Positions 36,258 through 44,561 of a DNA stretch of 64,000 bases are shown one piece after another (positions within the stretch are counted from its first letter, which is position 1; every line of letters begins with the position of its first letter). Made by a program: the position numbers and the translations under genes. The stretch comes from Clostridia bacterium. GTDB taxonomy: Bacteria > Bacillota > Clostridia > Christensenellales > Borkfalkiaceae. The DNA is taken from positions 28,337 to 92,336 of the forward strand of contig JAFTVF010000011.1 of assembly GCA_017465865.1 (NCBI GenBank). The letters are read 5' to 3'. Under the pieces are notes generated by a model, which saw only the letters and a list, made by a program, of their open reading frames with translations, was not told the origin of the DNA and made no database searches.

Positions 36258-38086
36258 TACTCCAACACCGCCTTGATACGGCGCAGACCGCTGCCGCAGC
36301 TCTGTTCTTTCTGAATCTTGAATTTCCCGAGTTTCCCCGTGCTCTCCACGTGCGGCCCGCCGCAGATCTCTTTCGAGAACTCCCCGATGGTATACGTTTT
36401 GACCACCTCGCCGTACTTGCTCTCGAACAAGCCCGTAAAGCCCTCTGCTTTCGCCTCGTCCAAACTGATCTCTTTCATGACCACGGGGATATCCTTTGCG
36501 ATCACTTCGTTGACGAGATCTTCCACCGCCTTGATCTGCTCCGCCGTCATGGGCTGGGGCAGGTTGAAATCGAAACGCAATCTTTCCTCGGTGATGTTCG
36601 AGCCTTTCTGATTAACGTCGGGCGAGCATACCTTTTTCAGCGCCGCGTGCAGCAAATGAGTCGCCGTGTGCAGAGCCGTCGTCGCTTCCTTATGATCGGC
36701 AAGCCCGCAAGCAAATTTCTGTTCGCTGCCCGCTTTACTCTTGTTCTGATGCTCCTCAAACGCCGCTTTATAGCCGTCGAGATCCACCGAATACCCGCGC
36801 TCCTTCGCCATTTCGTCCGTGATCTCCACGGGGAAGCCGTAGGTATCGTACAGGTGGAACGCCTGTTTTCCGCCGATCACCTTTTCGGGGATATACGCAG
36901 GGTCTTTCTGCGCCATAAACGCGTTCTTTCTCTCGATACCGCTGAGGCATTTTTCGAACTCTTTCAAGCCCTGTTGCAGGGTCTTGGTGAATTTCGCCTC
37001 TTCCTTGTTCAGCTCGTCCGCAATCTTTTCGCGGTTGATATTCAGTTCGGGATATACCTCTTTATAATACTCGATAAAGGATTCGGAGATCTTCGCAAGA
37101 CTGCCCTCGGGCAGGTTGATCTTACGCCCATACCGTACCGCACGGCGAATGATACGGCGCAGGATATACCCCTGATCGGTGTTGGACGGCACGATGCCTT
37201 TCTCGTCGCCGAGCATAAAGGTCGCCGTACGCGTATGATCGAGCAATACGCGGAAAGATTTCGTCGTTTCCTCGTCCTCGCCGTAGGTCTTGCCCGTAAG
37301 CTCTGCAATCGCCTTGATCGCGTTTTCGAAGATATCCGTTTCGTATACGCTGGACTTACCGTTCAAAACGCACAGCGCGCGCTCCAAGCCCATACCCGTA
37401 TCCACGTTCTTTTGCGAAAGCTCGGTAAAGCTCCCGTCCGCTTGCTTGTTAAAGCGCATAAATACGTCGTTCCAGATTTCAAGGAACGCGCCGCAGTTAC
37501 AGTCGGGAGTGCACTCGGGCGAGCACTTGGGTTTACGGATCACGAACATTTCCGTATCCGTACCGCAAGGCCCTGTCAGCCCCGCAGGCCCCCACCAGTT
37601 GTTTTCGCGGGGCATGAAATAGATATTTTCCTTTTTAATCCCCGCCTTTTCCCAGAGCGCCGCCGCCTCGTCGTCGCGGGGCAGGCTGTCGTCCCCGCCG
37701 AATACCGTTACGGCGAGCTTGTCCGACGGGATACCGAGATAGTTTTCGCCCGTCAAAAATTCATAGCTCCAAGGGATCATTTCCTGCTTGAAATAATCGC
37801 CGAGCGACCAATTCCCCAGCATTTCAAAGAAAGTACAGTGCCGTTCGTCGCCCACGTCGTCGATATCCCCCGTACGCACGCATTTCTGCACGTCGGTAAG
37901 CCGTTTGCCCGCAGGGTGTTTTTCGCCCAAAAGATAGGGCACGAGCGGATGCATACCCGCCGTCGTAAACAGTACCGTGGGGTCGTTTTCGGGGATCAGG
38001 GATGCGGACGGGATGACTTTATGTCCGCGTTCCTTGAAAAAGTTAAGATACATTTCGCGCAAAGATTGTCCTGTATACGTCTTCAT
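36257..38086 (-). CDS. alaS: Alanyl-tRNA synthetase, short form without C-Ala domain
   Basis: AlaRS charges tRNA-Ala and edits Ser/Gly mischarging. At 609 residues it is well short of the usual about 870. The class II catalytic core is intact (FFKERGHKVIPSASLIP, TTAGMHPLVPYL, EIWNDVFMRF, GLERA). The editing domain keeps its zinc ligands in HTATHLLHAAL and CGGPHVESTG. The protein ends after the editing domain (RRIKAVLE), so the C-terminal C-Ala/oligomerisation part is absent. A cysteine-rich insertion, KPKCSPECTPDCNCG, interrupts the catalytic domain. The normal-looking ends suggest a clade-specific short form rather than a truncation. Confidence 0.93.
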   Translation of the reverse strand: MKTYTGQSLREMYLNFFKERGHKVIPSASLIPENDPTVLFTTAGMHPLVPYLLGEKHPAGKRLTDVQKCVRTGDIDDVGDERHCTFFEMLGNWSLGDYFKQEMIPWSYEFLTGENYLGIPSDKLAVTVFGGDDSLPRDDEAAALWEKAGIKKENIYFMPRENNWWGPAGLTGPCGTDTEMFVIRKPKCSPECTPDCNCGAFLEIWNDVFMRFNKQADGSFTELSQKNVDTGMGLERALCVLNGKSSVYETDIFENAIKAIAELTGKTYGEDEETTKSFRVLLDHTRTATFMLGDEKGIVPSNTDQGYILRRIIRRAVRYGRKINLPEGSLAKISESFIEYYKEVYPELNINREKIADELNKEEAKFTKTLQQGLKEFEKCLSGIERKNAFMAQKDPAYIPEKVIGGKQAFHLYDTYGFPVEITDEMAKERGYSVDLDGYKAAFEEHQNKSKAGSEQKFACGLADHKEATTALHTATHLLHAALKKVCSPDVNQKGSNITEERLRFDFNLPQPMTAEQIKAVEDLVNEVIAKDIPVVMKEISLDEAKAEGFTGLFESKYGEVVKTYTIGEFSKEICGGPHVESTGKLGKFKIQKEQSCGSGLRRIKAVLE

Positions 38087-38118
38087 AATCGTTTTTCCTC
38101 TACGTTTTATTCTTATTC

Positions 38119-38147
38119 ATTATATATTCGCTTTCGGATTTTGTCAA
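38119..38147 (-). promoter_or_regulatory. alaS promoter
   Basis: TTGACA (38142-38147), 17 bp, TATAAT (38119-38124) on the minus strand. No T-box was seen, unlike the cysE-cysS unit upstream. Confidence 0.8.
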
Positions 38148-38180
38148 GCGATAGCAGGCTTAAAACCGCCCTTTTTTCTT

Positions 38181-39629
38181 TTAGTTTTTCGTCAGCTCGT
38201 AGCCCGTTTTGCTGTCCTTGACCGTATAGCCCAGCTCCGCGAGCTTTGCGCGAAGCTCGTCGCTCTTCGCCCAATCCTTGTTCAAACGCGCCTGCCAACG
38301 CTCCTCAGCGATCTCTTTTATCTCCGCGGGGATATCCGAAGCGTTCTTTTCGTCGTACCAAGCGGCGTATTCTTTCGCGCTTTTTTGGAACAAGCCCAGC
38401 AAACCGTAGGTCTTTCTGATCTGCACGGCGTACGCAAGCGCGGCAAACAGTTCTCCCGAACCGCCCTGCGCGAGCAGCTTTTTCATTTCCTTGAAATACC
38501 CGAACAGGTTGGAAAGGGCGAGCGCGGTGTTGAAATCGTCGCTCATACAGGCGTTGAATTCCCCGTCTACCTTTTCCGCGATCTCCGCCGCGCGGATCGC
38601 GTCGGCGTTTTCGAGGGTCAGCTCCATACCGCGGAGCTTATCCATCACCTTATCCACGACGGCAAGCGTGCCGTAAAACTCGTACAGGTGCTTTTCCGCC
38701 TCGGGGAAAAGATCGTCCGTGATATTGATATCGTTGCGGTAGTTCGTCTGCAACAGCGCGAATTTCACCGCCTCGTCGGAATATTTTTCCAGCAATTCCG
38801 CAAGCAACAGGCTGTTGCCGAGGGATTTGCTCATTTTCTGACCGTTTACCTTAATCAGCCCGTTATGCGTCCAATACCGCACGAACCGCTTGCCCGTGAG
38901 CGCCTCCGTCTGCGCGATCTCGTTTTCGTGATGGGGGAAGATCAGATCTCTCCCGCCGCCGTGGATATCGATCTGTTCCCCGAACGCCGCGCGGTTCATT
39001 GCCGAGCACTCGATATGCCAACCCGGTCTGCCCTTGCCCCAAGGGGAATCCCAGCAGATCTCGCCAGCCTTCGCGCTCTTCCACAGCGCGAAATCGTACG
39101 CGTTTTTCTTTTCCTCGTCGTTGTCCACGCGCACGCCGTCGAGCGCGTCCTCGATGTTGCGGTTGGAAAGCTGCCCGTAGGCGGGGAACGACTGCACGTC
39201 GAAATACACGTCGCCGTTTGCCGTGGCGTACGCGTGTCCTTTTTCGATGAGCGCGGATACGAAATCGATAATGTTTTGGATATTCTCCGTCGCTTTCAGC
39301 CATACGTCGGGATCGTCCACTCGGAATTTTTCCATAACGCCGTTGATGTTTTCGATCATCTGCGCCGCGTATTCGTCCGCGGGGATACCCGTTTCGCGGG
39401 ATTTTGCGATAATTTTATCGTCCACGTCGGTATAGTTCCGCGCATAGGTTACGTCGTAGCCGAGCTTCTTCAAATACTTGCGCATAATATCGTAAATGAG
39501 CGCCTGATACCCGTGCCCGATATGCGCTTCGCCCGAAACGGTGATACCGCAGGCGTACATTTTGACCTTGTTCCCCTCAATGGGCGTAAATTCTTCCTTT
39601 CTTTTCGTCAACGAATTATAAATTTTCAT
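38181..39629 (-). CDS. cysS: Cysteinyl-tRNA synthetase
   Basis: CysRS charges tRNA-Cys. The 482-residue class I synthetase has the zinc cysteine and HIGH box in MYACGITVSGEAHIGHG (H36-H39), further zinc ligands in GWHIECSAM and FPHHENEIAQ, and KMSKSLGN. The length and DALR anticodon-binding region (ELRAKLAELGYTVKDSK) are normal. It starts 14 bp after cysE and shares its cysteine-responsive leader. The cysE-cysS order is well known in Firmicutes. Confidence 0.97.
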   Translation of the reverse strand: MKIYNSLTKRKEEFTPIEGNKVKMYACGITVSGEAHIGHGYQALIYDIMRKYLKKLGYDVTYARNYTDVDDKIIAKSRETGIPADEYAAQMIENINGVMEKFRVDDPDVWLKATENIQNIIDFVSALIEKGHAYATANGDVYFDVQSFPAYGQLSNRNIEDALDGVRVDNDEEKKNAYDFALWKSAKAGEICWDSPWGKGRPGWHIECSAMNRAAFGEQIDIHGGGRDLIFPHHENEIAQTEALTGKRFVRYWTHNGLIKVNGQKMSKSLGNSLLLAELLEKYSDEAVKFALLQTNYRNDINITDDLFPEAEKHLYEFYGTLAVVDKVMDKLRGMELTLENADAIRAAEIAEKVDGEFNACMSDDFNTALALSNLFGYFKEMKKLLAQGGSGELFAALAYAVQIRKTYGLLGLFQKSAKEYAAWYDEKNASDIPAEIKEIAEERWQARLNKDWAKSDELRAKLAELGYTVKDSKTGYELTKN

Positions 39630-39643
39630 ACCTTTCTCTTCCT

Positions 39644-40309
39644 TTATTTTTTCTTGCTTCTTTCTTCTTCCGCAATCCGCGCCTTTTCTTTCGCCTCTTC
39701 TTCCCGCGCTTCCAGCTCTTCCGCTTTCAGTTCCGCGTTCAGCGCCGTTACCGCGATGATCCCCGAATGGGTCGCGTCCTCGGTTTCGGGGGTACGGATA
39801 CGCACGATACGCCCCGGCACGCCGACCACCGTCGCGTACGGCGGGACTTCCTTTAACACCACCGCGCCCGCGCCGATCTTCGCGCCCTTGCCCACGGTAA
39901 ACCCGCCGAGCACTTTCGCGCCCGCCGACAGCGTTACGTTCTCCATGATCGTCGGATGACGTTTTCCGCGTTCCTTGCCCGTACCGCCGAGGGTTACGCC
40001 CTGATAGATCACCGTGCCTTTATGCACCTCCGCCGTTTCGCCGATGACGACGCCCGAGCCGTGGTCGATAAACACGCCGCCCTCGATCTTTGCCGCGGGG
40101 TGGATCTCTATGCCCGTGAAAAACCGCGCCGTCTGGCTGATGATACGGGCTATGAGTTTGAGCTTGATCTTATGAAAAAAATACGCTACGCGATGCCAAG
40201 ATAAGGCATGCACGCCCGAATAGGTGAGCCAGATCTCGAACCAATTCCGCGCCGCGGGATCGTTCCGTTTTGCCGCTTTGATGTCCTCTCTGAGGTTCTT
40301 AAACCACAT
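39644..40309 (-). CDS. cysE: Serine O-acetyltransferase with charged C-terminal extension
   Basis: CysE makes O-acetylserine from serine and acetyl-CoA, the first step of cysteine synthesis. The N-terminal helical domain (W..LREDIKAAKRNDPAA) is followed by the left-handed beta-helix hexapeptide region with DHGSGVVIGETAEV and GGTGKERGKRHPTI. The 221 residues include an unusual last 35-40 residues that are almost all charged helix (ELKAEELEAREEEAKEKARIAEE in two stretches), likely a coiled coil. The normal CysK-binding C-terminal isoleucine is replaced by this tail. It starts the cysE-cysS operon. Confidence 0.93.
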   Translation of the reverse strand: MWFKNLREDIKAAKRNDPAARNWFEIWLTYSGVHALSWHRVAYFFHKIKLKLIARIISQTARFFTGIEIHPAAKIEGGVFIDHGSGVVIGETAEVHKGTVIYQGVTLGGTGKERGKRHPTIMENVTLSAGAKVLGGFTVGKGAKIGAGAVVLKEVPPYATVVGVPGRIVRIRTPETEDATHSGIIAVTALNAELKAEELEAREEEAKEKARIAEEERSKKK

Positions 40310-40326
40310 ATTCGTTACCTCCTAGT

Positions 40327-40575
40327 AAAAAAAACGCCGCCTTTACATTATATAAAGGCGGCGTTACACGCTGTTCCACTTTATTTCGGAAAACCCCGAA
40401 AGGTTTTCCCTTTTACGCCCGATAACGGAGGCAACCGCAGAGGATTGGTCTGTCCTAAAACGCAGAAACGCACTTTCGCCCTTTCCAAAAACCACGGTCT
40501 GCTTTCAGCCTACGGCATACCTCTCTGTTTCCGTTTCCTTATAAAGACTACTCTTTTCCTGCTCGGATATTGAAT
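40327..40575 (-). promoter_or_regulatory. T-box leader of cysE-cysS, cysteine-type
   Basis: On the minus strand the T-box core AAAGTGGAACAGCGTG precedes a terminator stem AACGCCGCCTTTA/TAAAGGCGGCGTT and a T8 run, directly before cysE. The Stem I start GAGCAGGAAAAGAGTAG and AGAGAGG are present. The likely specifier is TGC (Cys) at 40470-40472, in GAAAG-TGC. The leader links the operon to uncharged tRNA-Cys. Confidence 0.87.
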
Positions 40576-40582
40576 TTTTCTA

Positions 40583-40612
40583 ATTATACCACAACCGCTA
40601 CCGAAAATGCAA
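40583..40612 (-). promoter_or_regulatory. Promoter of cysE-cysS
   Basis: TTGCAT (40607-40612), 18 bp, TATAAT (40583-40588) on the minus strand. Confidence 0.65.
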
Positions 40613-40628
40613 CTGTTTTTCAATACAA

Positions 40629-41255
40629 TTATTTGAGAAATAAACTCGTGATCTTGTATTCGTTTAACGCGCTGTCGATCATGTCCGTGTTGTATACTCT
40701 GCGGGTCAACAGATAACTGACGACCACGTCGCGGACGTTTGCATAATCCACTTCGTATCCGCAAAGGGAGCAAAGATACGCCGTATCGTCCATACTCAGG
40801 TGCCCCGTCAACGCCAACGAATAGAGGAGGTTGACCGTGGGCAGGAATTTACCCTTGCAGATCCCCTGCCAGATCTCCTCGGAAACCGCGAGATTTTCGC
40901 CCGCGTCCTTTTCGGAGAGTTTGTACTTTTCCAAAACCTTTTTCAAGTTCTTATGAAACGCGTATTTGGAAAAAATATTCCCGATCCTCGCAAACAGCTT
41001 CTGCGGGCGGAAAGAAAAGGAAAAGTTGATATCCAGCATACGCGTTTTCAGCTCTGCTAAAAGCTCCGCTTTCTTTTCCTGCGTGGCAAGCCGCATGGTA
41101 CTTGCGGGCAGGGTATACGCGTACGTCCTGCCGTCGGCGCGCACCTCGGAGGCTTGCATTACGGGCATTTTATAGCCGGGCAATACGCACAGCTTGTCGT
41201 AATTTGCGTATTTTTCGCAAAAATATTCGTCCAAATCGGAAAGAAAATCGTACAT
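40629..41255 (-). CDS. Hypothetical protein with possible degenerate HTH
   Basis: No family is recognised for this 208-residue soluble protein. The first half is mixed (CVLPGYKMPVMQASEV, then a helix around QEKKAELLAELKTRM). The second half, from about residue 108, reads KYKLSEKDAGENLAVSEE, IWQGICKGKFLPTVNLLYSL and SMDDTAYLCSLCGYEVD, a helix pattern that resembles a phage-repressor-type HTH. It has its own promoter and faces away from the DeoR regulator. DNA binding is only suggested. Confidence 0.65.
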   Translation of the reverse strand: MYDFLSDLDEYFCEKYANYDKLCVLPGYKMPVMQASEVRADGRTYAYTLPASTMRLATQEKKAELLAELKTRMLDINFSFSFRPQKLFARIGNIFSKYAFHKNLKKVLEKYKLSEKDAGENLAVSEEIWQGICKGKFLPTVNLLYSLALTGHLSMDDTAYLCSLCGYEVDYANVRDVVVSYLLTRRVYNTDMIDSALNEYKITSLFLK

Positions 41256-41285
41256 AATTCTCTATTCTCCCTGTTATTCCTTACT

Positions 41286-41314
41286 ATTATAGCACTTCTA
41301 CGCGCAAACCGCAA
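41286..41314 (-). promoter_or_regulatory. Promoter of the 208-residue hypothetical gene
   Basis: TTGCGG (41309-41314), 17 bp, TATAAT (41286-41291) on the minus strand. Confidence 0.65.
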
Positions 41315-41470
41315 GCGAAAACGCGTGAAATTTTCATGGATACCTTTCGCCTTTCTATGAAAATCTGATAATCCTTTCTCCGAAAAAATGAACGGTTTTT
41401 TCTCTAAAACAGACTTTTTTGTGAAAACGGAGCAAAAAAACCGTTTTTTTGACAGTTTTTGCTTGCTTTT

Positions 41471-41500
41471 TTGTAAGTTTTGTGATAAATTTGATATACT
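41471..41500 (+). promoter_or_regulatory. Promoter of the DeoR regulator gene
   Basis: TTGTAA (41471-41476), 18 bp, TATACT (41495-41500). The stretch before it (41390-41460) holds long A and T runs and an imperfect AACGGTTTTTT/AAAAAACCGTT repeat. Confidence 0.55.
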
Positions 41501-41523
41501 AACCTACTAAGGAGGCATTTTTG

Positions 41524-42282
41524 ATGAAACGGGACCGTATTGCAGAAATCGCGGAGCTTTTGGACAAACGCGGAAAGCTCTCTCTTGAACAGCTTGAAGA
41601 ATATTTCCCCAACGTTTCGCAGATGACCTTGCGCCGAGATCTGTTCCAGCTCGAAGAAGAAGGCAAGATCATTCGCGTGCGGGGCGGCGCTATGTCGGTG
41701 CGCGAGGTGCAAAAGACCTCGGGCGAGCCGTATACCAAGAAAACGACCATTCATACGGACGAAAAGATCGAGATCGCGCAAAAAGCCGCGGGGCTTTTGG
41801 ACGAGGGGACTTCGATTTTCCTCGACGGCGGGTCTACCGCGCTGTATCTTGCCAAGGAAATGCCGGACAAAAAATATATCGTGTTCACCAACGGGCTTGC
41901 CGTCGCGACGGAGCTTGCCAAAAAGAAGAACGTGGTCGTCAACCTGCTCGGCGGACAGCTGATCAAGGAAAACCTCGCTACGGCGTCCTCTTTCTCGTCG
42001 CTGTATTTCACGGACACGAATTTCGAGCTTGCGATCATTTCTTCGGCGGCGTTTACGCCCGAAAACGGGTTCTCGTGCAGCTCGCAGGTAGAAGCGGAGC
42101 TGTTGCGCGTGGTTTGTAAAAAGGCAAAGTTTTTGTATATGATGCTCGACAGCTCGAAGATCGGTAAGATCAAGCCGTACACGTTCGCCCGCGCGGAGGA
42201 TATCAACGTGCTGATTACCGACAACGATTTCCCCGACGCGCTCAAAGACAAATTCAAAGCAATGGATATCGTCGTCATCTGA
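41524..42282 (+). CDS. DeoR-family transcriptional regulator
   Basis: The 252-residue regulator has the DeoR N-terminal wHTH (RIAEIAELLDKRGKLSLEQL, then SQMTLRRDLFQLEEEGKIIRVRGGA) and the DeoRC sugar-phosphate sensor (TSIFLDGGSTALYLAKEM, NVVVNLLGGQL, the EAELLRVVCKKAKFLYMMLDSSKIGK region). Such proteins repress carbohydrate operons and respond to phosphorylated sugars. It stands alone and converges on the redox operon; no sugar operon is adjacent, so its target is unclear. ATG at 41524 has AAGGAGG upstream. Confidence 0.9.
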   Translation: MKRDRIAEIAELLDKRGKLSLEQLEEYFPNVSQMTLRRDLFQLEEEGKIIRVRGGAMSVREVQKTSGEPYTKKTTIHTDEKIEIAQKAAGLLDEGTSIFLDGGSTALYLAKEMPDKKYIVFTNGLAVATELAKKKNVVVNLLGGQLIKENLATASSFSSLYFTDTNFELAIISSAAFTPENGFSCSSQVEAELLRVVCKKAKFLYMMLDSSKIGKIKPYTFARAEDINVLITDNDFPDALKDKFKAMDIVVI

Positions 42283-42294
42283 CGGACGGACAGG

Positions 42295-42330
42295 AAAACT
42301 CCCCGAGAAAATCTCGGGGAGTTTTGTTTT
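42295..42330. terminator. Terminator between DeoR regulator and redox operon
   Basis: AAAACTCCCCGAGA-AAA-TCTCGGGGAGTTTT with a T-run on the plus strand. It ends the regulator gene, and abuts the stop codon of the convergent BFD-like gene. Confidence 0.88.
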
Positions 42331-42524
42331 TACGCCATCATAATTTCGGAAATCACGTCCAATACCTTGTCGTGGCAACCGCCGCAACCCGTGGAGCAAT
42401 GCGTGATCCTCTGCACGTCCTTAAATACTTCCAACACGTCCTCCATCTTGCTATGATTTTCCAGCGCGTGTTCGATGTCCGTGTAGCTTACCTGTTTACA
42501 GTTGCAAATGATATAGTTTTCCAT
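42330..42524 (-). CDS. BFD-like [2Fe-2S] binding protein
   Basis: The 64-residue protein is a bacterioferritin-associated-ferredoxin-like domain: CNCKQVSYTDIEHAL near the start and CSTGCGGCHDKV later give the four cysteines for a [2Fe-2S] cluster (CxC...CxxxxCxxC). It probably relays or stores electrons. It is the third gene after the flavodiiron protein and rubredoxin with a ribosome-binding site of its own, so it may be part of the same oxygen-reducing electron chain. That role is inferred from the operon. Confidence 0.85.
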   Translation of the reverse strand: MENYIICNCKQVSYTDIEHALENHSKMEDVLEVFKDVQRITHCSTGCGGCHDKVLDVISEIMMA

Positions 42525-42537
42525 ACCTTTTCTCCTT

Positions 42538-42699
42538 TTATTTTTCTTCCGTAAAATTTTCTTTGTCTACGCCGCAAAGCTCACATTCGAAGTCTTCGGG
42601 CAGCTCCTCGAATTTCGTGCCTGCCATAATGCCTTTGTTCGGCAACCCGACTTCTTCGTCGTAAACCCAGCCGCATACGCTGCACACGTATTTGCTCAT
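42538..42699 (-). CDS. Rubredoxin
   Basis: The 53-residue protein has the Fe(Cys)4 pattern CSVCGWVYDEE and CELCGVDK, with the aromatic and glycine residues of rubredoxin (YVC..CG.VY). The usual GDP tract is replaced by a shortened NKGIMAGTKFEELPEDF. It donates single electrons to the flavodiiron protein encoded just upstream. A GGAGG site lies 6-7 nt before the ATG. The operon order FDP-rubredoxin-BFD matches an NAD(P)H-to-oxygen electron path. Confidence 0.95.
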   Translation of the reverse strand: MSKYVCSVCGWVYDEEVGLPNKGIMAGTKFEELPEDFECELCGVDKENFTEEK

Positions 42700-42711
42700 A
42701 GATTTCCCTCC

Positions 42712-43869
42712 TTATTCTTCACAAAGCTCTTCTGCCAGCGCGGAAATTTGTGCTCGGCTCTCTTCGCTCAAACTTGAAAGAATTTTCACCGTGTTTTCCG
42801 TATACTGCAAATTTTTACATTTTTCCAACATTCCGCGCATGACTTTCGCCGCCATCGGCGCCCAGCTCCCGTTTTCGATAAACCCGACCGTGCGGTTTTG
42901 AAAATTGCGTTCGGTGAGCGAATGAATAAACTCCCGCATAAACGGGAAGATCTCGCCGTTATAGGTCGTCGTTGCCAAAACCATTTTCCCGTAACGGAAC
43001 GCGTCCTCTACCGCCTCCGCCATATCACACCTTGCAAGATCGTTGATCACCACTTTCGGACAGCCCTTTGCTTTGAGAGTTTCCGCCAACAGCTCCACCG
43101 CTTTTTTGGTGTTTCCGTACACGGAGGTATACGCGATCACGATCCCGTCGCTTTCCACGCCGTAGCTCGACCAAGTATTATACAGACCGAGATAATAGCC
43201 GAGGTTTTCTTTGAGTACAGGTCCGTGCAAAGGACAGATCGTCTTTATCTCATAGCCCGACAGCTTTTTGAGTAAATTCTGTACCTGTACCCCGTATTTG
43301 CCGACGATACCGAAATAATATCTCCGCGCTTCGCACGCCCAGTCCTCTTCCGTATCCGTCGCGCCGAATTTCCCGAACGCGTCCGCTGAAAAGAGGATCT
43401 TTTCCGTTTCCTCGTAGGTTACGACGACCTCGGGCCAATGCACCATCGGCGCGGCGATAAAGGTCAGCTTATGCGCGCCAAGCTCCAAAATCGAGCCGTC
43501 GCCGACGACCACCTGTTTCTCTGCAAAATCCGAGCCGAAAAAGTTTTTCATCATCACGAACGATTTCGAAGACGAAAGGATTTTCGCGTTCGGATATTTT
43601 TCGGTAAAAGCGAGGATATTCGCCGAATGGTCTGGCTCCATATGCTGTACGATGAGATAATCGGGCTGTCTGCCGTTTAACGCGTTTTCGAGGTTTTGCA
43701 ACCATTCGTTTTGAAACGCCGCGTCCACGGTATCGAATACGGCGATCTTTTTATCCAAGATCACGTAGGAATTATACGCCATACCGTCGGGAACTGCGTA
43801 CATACCCTCGAACAGATCGATTTTTCTGTCGTTGACACCGATATACTCTACGCTTTTTGCTACGTCCAT
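42712..43869 (-). CDS. Flavodiiron protein (rubredoxin:O2/NO oxidoreductase)
   Basis: This FprA-type enzyme reduces O2 (or NO) to harmless products in anaerobes. The 385-residue protein has the metallo-beta-lactamase diiron domain with ligands H76, E78, D80, H144, D163 and H215 visible (HMEPDHS, MVHWPE, SADAFG, PLHGP). A C-terminal flavodoxin domain starts near residue 245 with AYTSVYGNTKKAVE for FMN. All diiron ligands are present, so it should be active. Rubredoxin is next downstream. O2 versus NO preference cannot be read. Confidence 0.95.
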   Translation of the reverse strand: MDVAKSVEYIGVNDRKIDLFEGMYAVPDGMAYNSYVILDKKIAVFDTVDAAFQNEWLQNLENALNGRQPDYLIVQHMEPDHSANILAFTEKYPNAKILSSSKSFVMMKNFFGSDFAEKQVVVGDGSILELGAHKLTFIAAPMVHWPEVVVTYEETEKILFSADAFGKFGATDTEEDWACEARRYYFGIVGKYGVQVQNLLKKLSGYEIKTICPLHGPVLKENLGYYLGLYNTWSSYGVESDGIVIAYTSVYGNTKKAVELLAETLKAKGCPKVVINDLARCDMAEAVEDAFRYGKMVLATTTYNGEIFPFMREFIHSLTERNFQNRTVGFIENGSWAPMAAKVMRGMLEKCKNLQYTENTVKILSSLSEESRAQISALAEELCEE

Positions 43870-43928
43870 TGCTACGCTCCTTTCTGTATAGTATATCCGC
43901 TTTGCAGGAAATATATATCTGAAAAATT

Positions 43929-44486
43929 TTACTCGTTACAATTATATTCCGCTATGTAGGGCAAATTTCTGAAATACTCTCCGCAGTCCAAGCCATACCC
44001 GATCACGAAAAAGTCGGGAATGGTAAACAGCGCCATATCCGCTTTGAATTCCACGAGCCGTCTTTCGGGCTTATCGAGCAGGGTTACGACCCGCAAGGAA
44101 AGCGGGTTTCTGGCTTTGAGGAGCTTTACGATATCGTTGAGCGTTCTGCCCGTATCGATAATGTCCTCGACGATAATTACGTGGTACTTGCTGATATCCT
44201 GATCGAGATCCATCGTAATTTTGACCACGCCCGACGAAGTCGTTCCTTTATAATAACTCTTCGCGCACATAAACGCGATCTCGCAAGGCACGGTGATCGC
44301 ACGGCACAGATCCGCCATAAACACGAACGCGCCTTTTAAGATGCTGACAAGCAAAATAGGTCTGCCGTCGTAGCTTTCGCTGATCTTTTTCCCTGCTTCC
44401 TTGATCGCTGCGTCGATCTCTTCTTTCGTGATAACCACCCGTTTTATTCTACGGTTATACTCTTCCATCGTGCACGTTTCATCCAT
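43929..44486 (-). CDS. hpt: Hypoxanthine phosphoribosyltransferase
   Basis: Hpt salvages hypoxanthine (and guanine) to IMP/GMP with PRPP. The 185-residue enzyme has the PRPP-binding motif VIIVEDIIDTGRTLNDIV, the purine-binding KPERRL, and the flexible-loop region SYYKGTTSSG. Family length is normal (about 180). A start at MEEYN, six codons in, is possible, but the first ATG is used. It is monocistronic between the redox operon and the ribokinase-MFS operon. Confidence 0.95.
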   Translation of the reverse strand: MDETCTMEEYNRRIKRVVITKEEIDAAIKEAGKKISESYDGRPILLVSILKGAFVFMADLCRAITVPCEIAFMCAKSYYKGTTSSGVVKITMDLDQDISKYHVIIVEDIIDTGRTLNDIVKLLKARNPLSLRVVTLLDKPERRLVEFKADMALFTIPDFFVIGYGLDCGEYFRNLPYIAEYNCNE

Positions 44487-44519
44487 CGTAAAAACCTTCC
44501 TTATGCAGTTTATAACAAA

Positions 44520-44548
44520 ATTATAACACAGAATAAATCTTTTTTCAA
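44520..44548 (-). promoter_or_regulatory. hpt promoter
   Basis: TTGAAA (44543-44548), 17 bp, TATAAT (44520-44525) on the minus strand, overlapping the end of the convergent-free gap to the MFS gene. Confidence 0.7.
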
Positions 44549-44561
44549 TTATTCTGACCGC

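Noticed and set aside
36350-38221. Long open frame antisense to alaS
   Set aside because: It is a mirror of the high-GC codon use in alaS. It has no family motifs and no ribosome-binding site.
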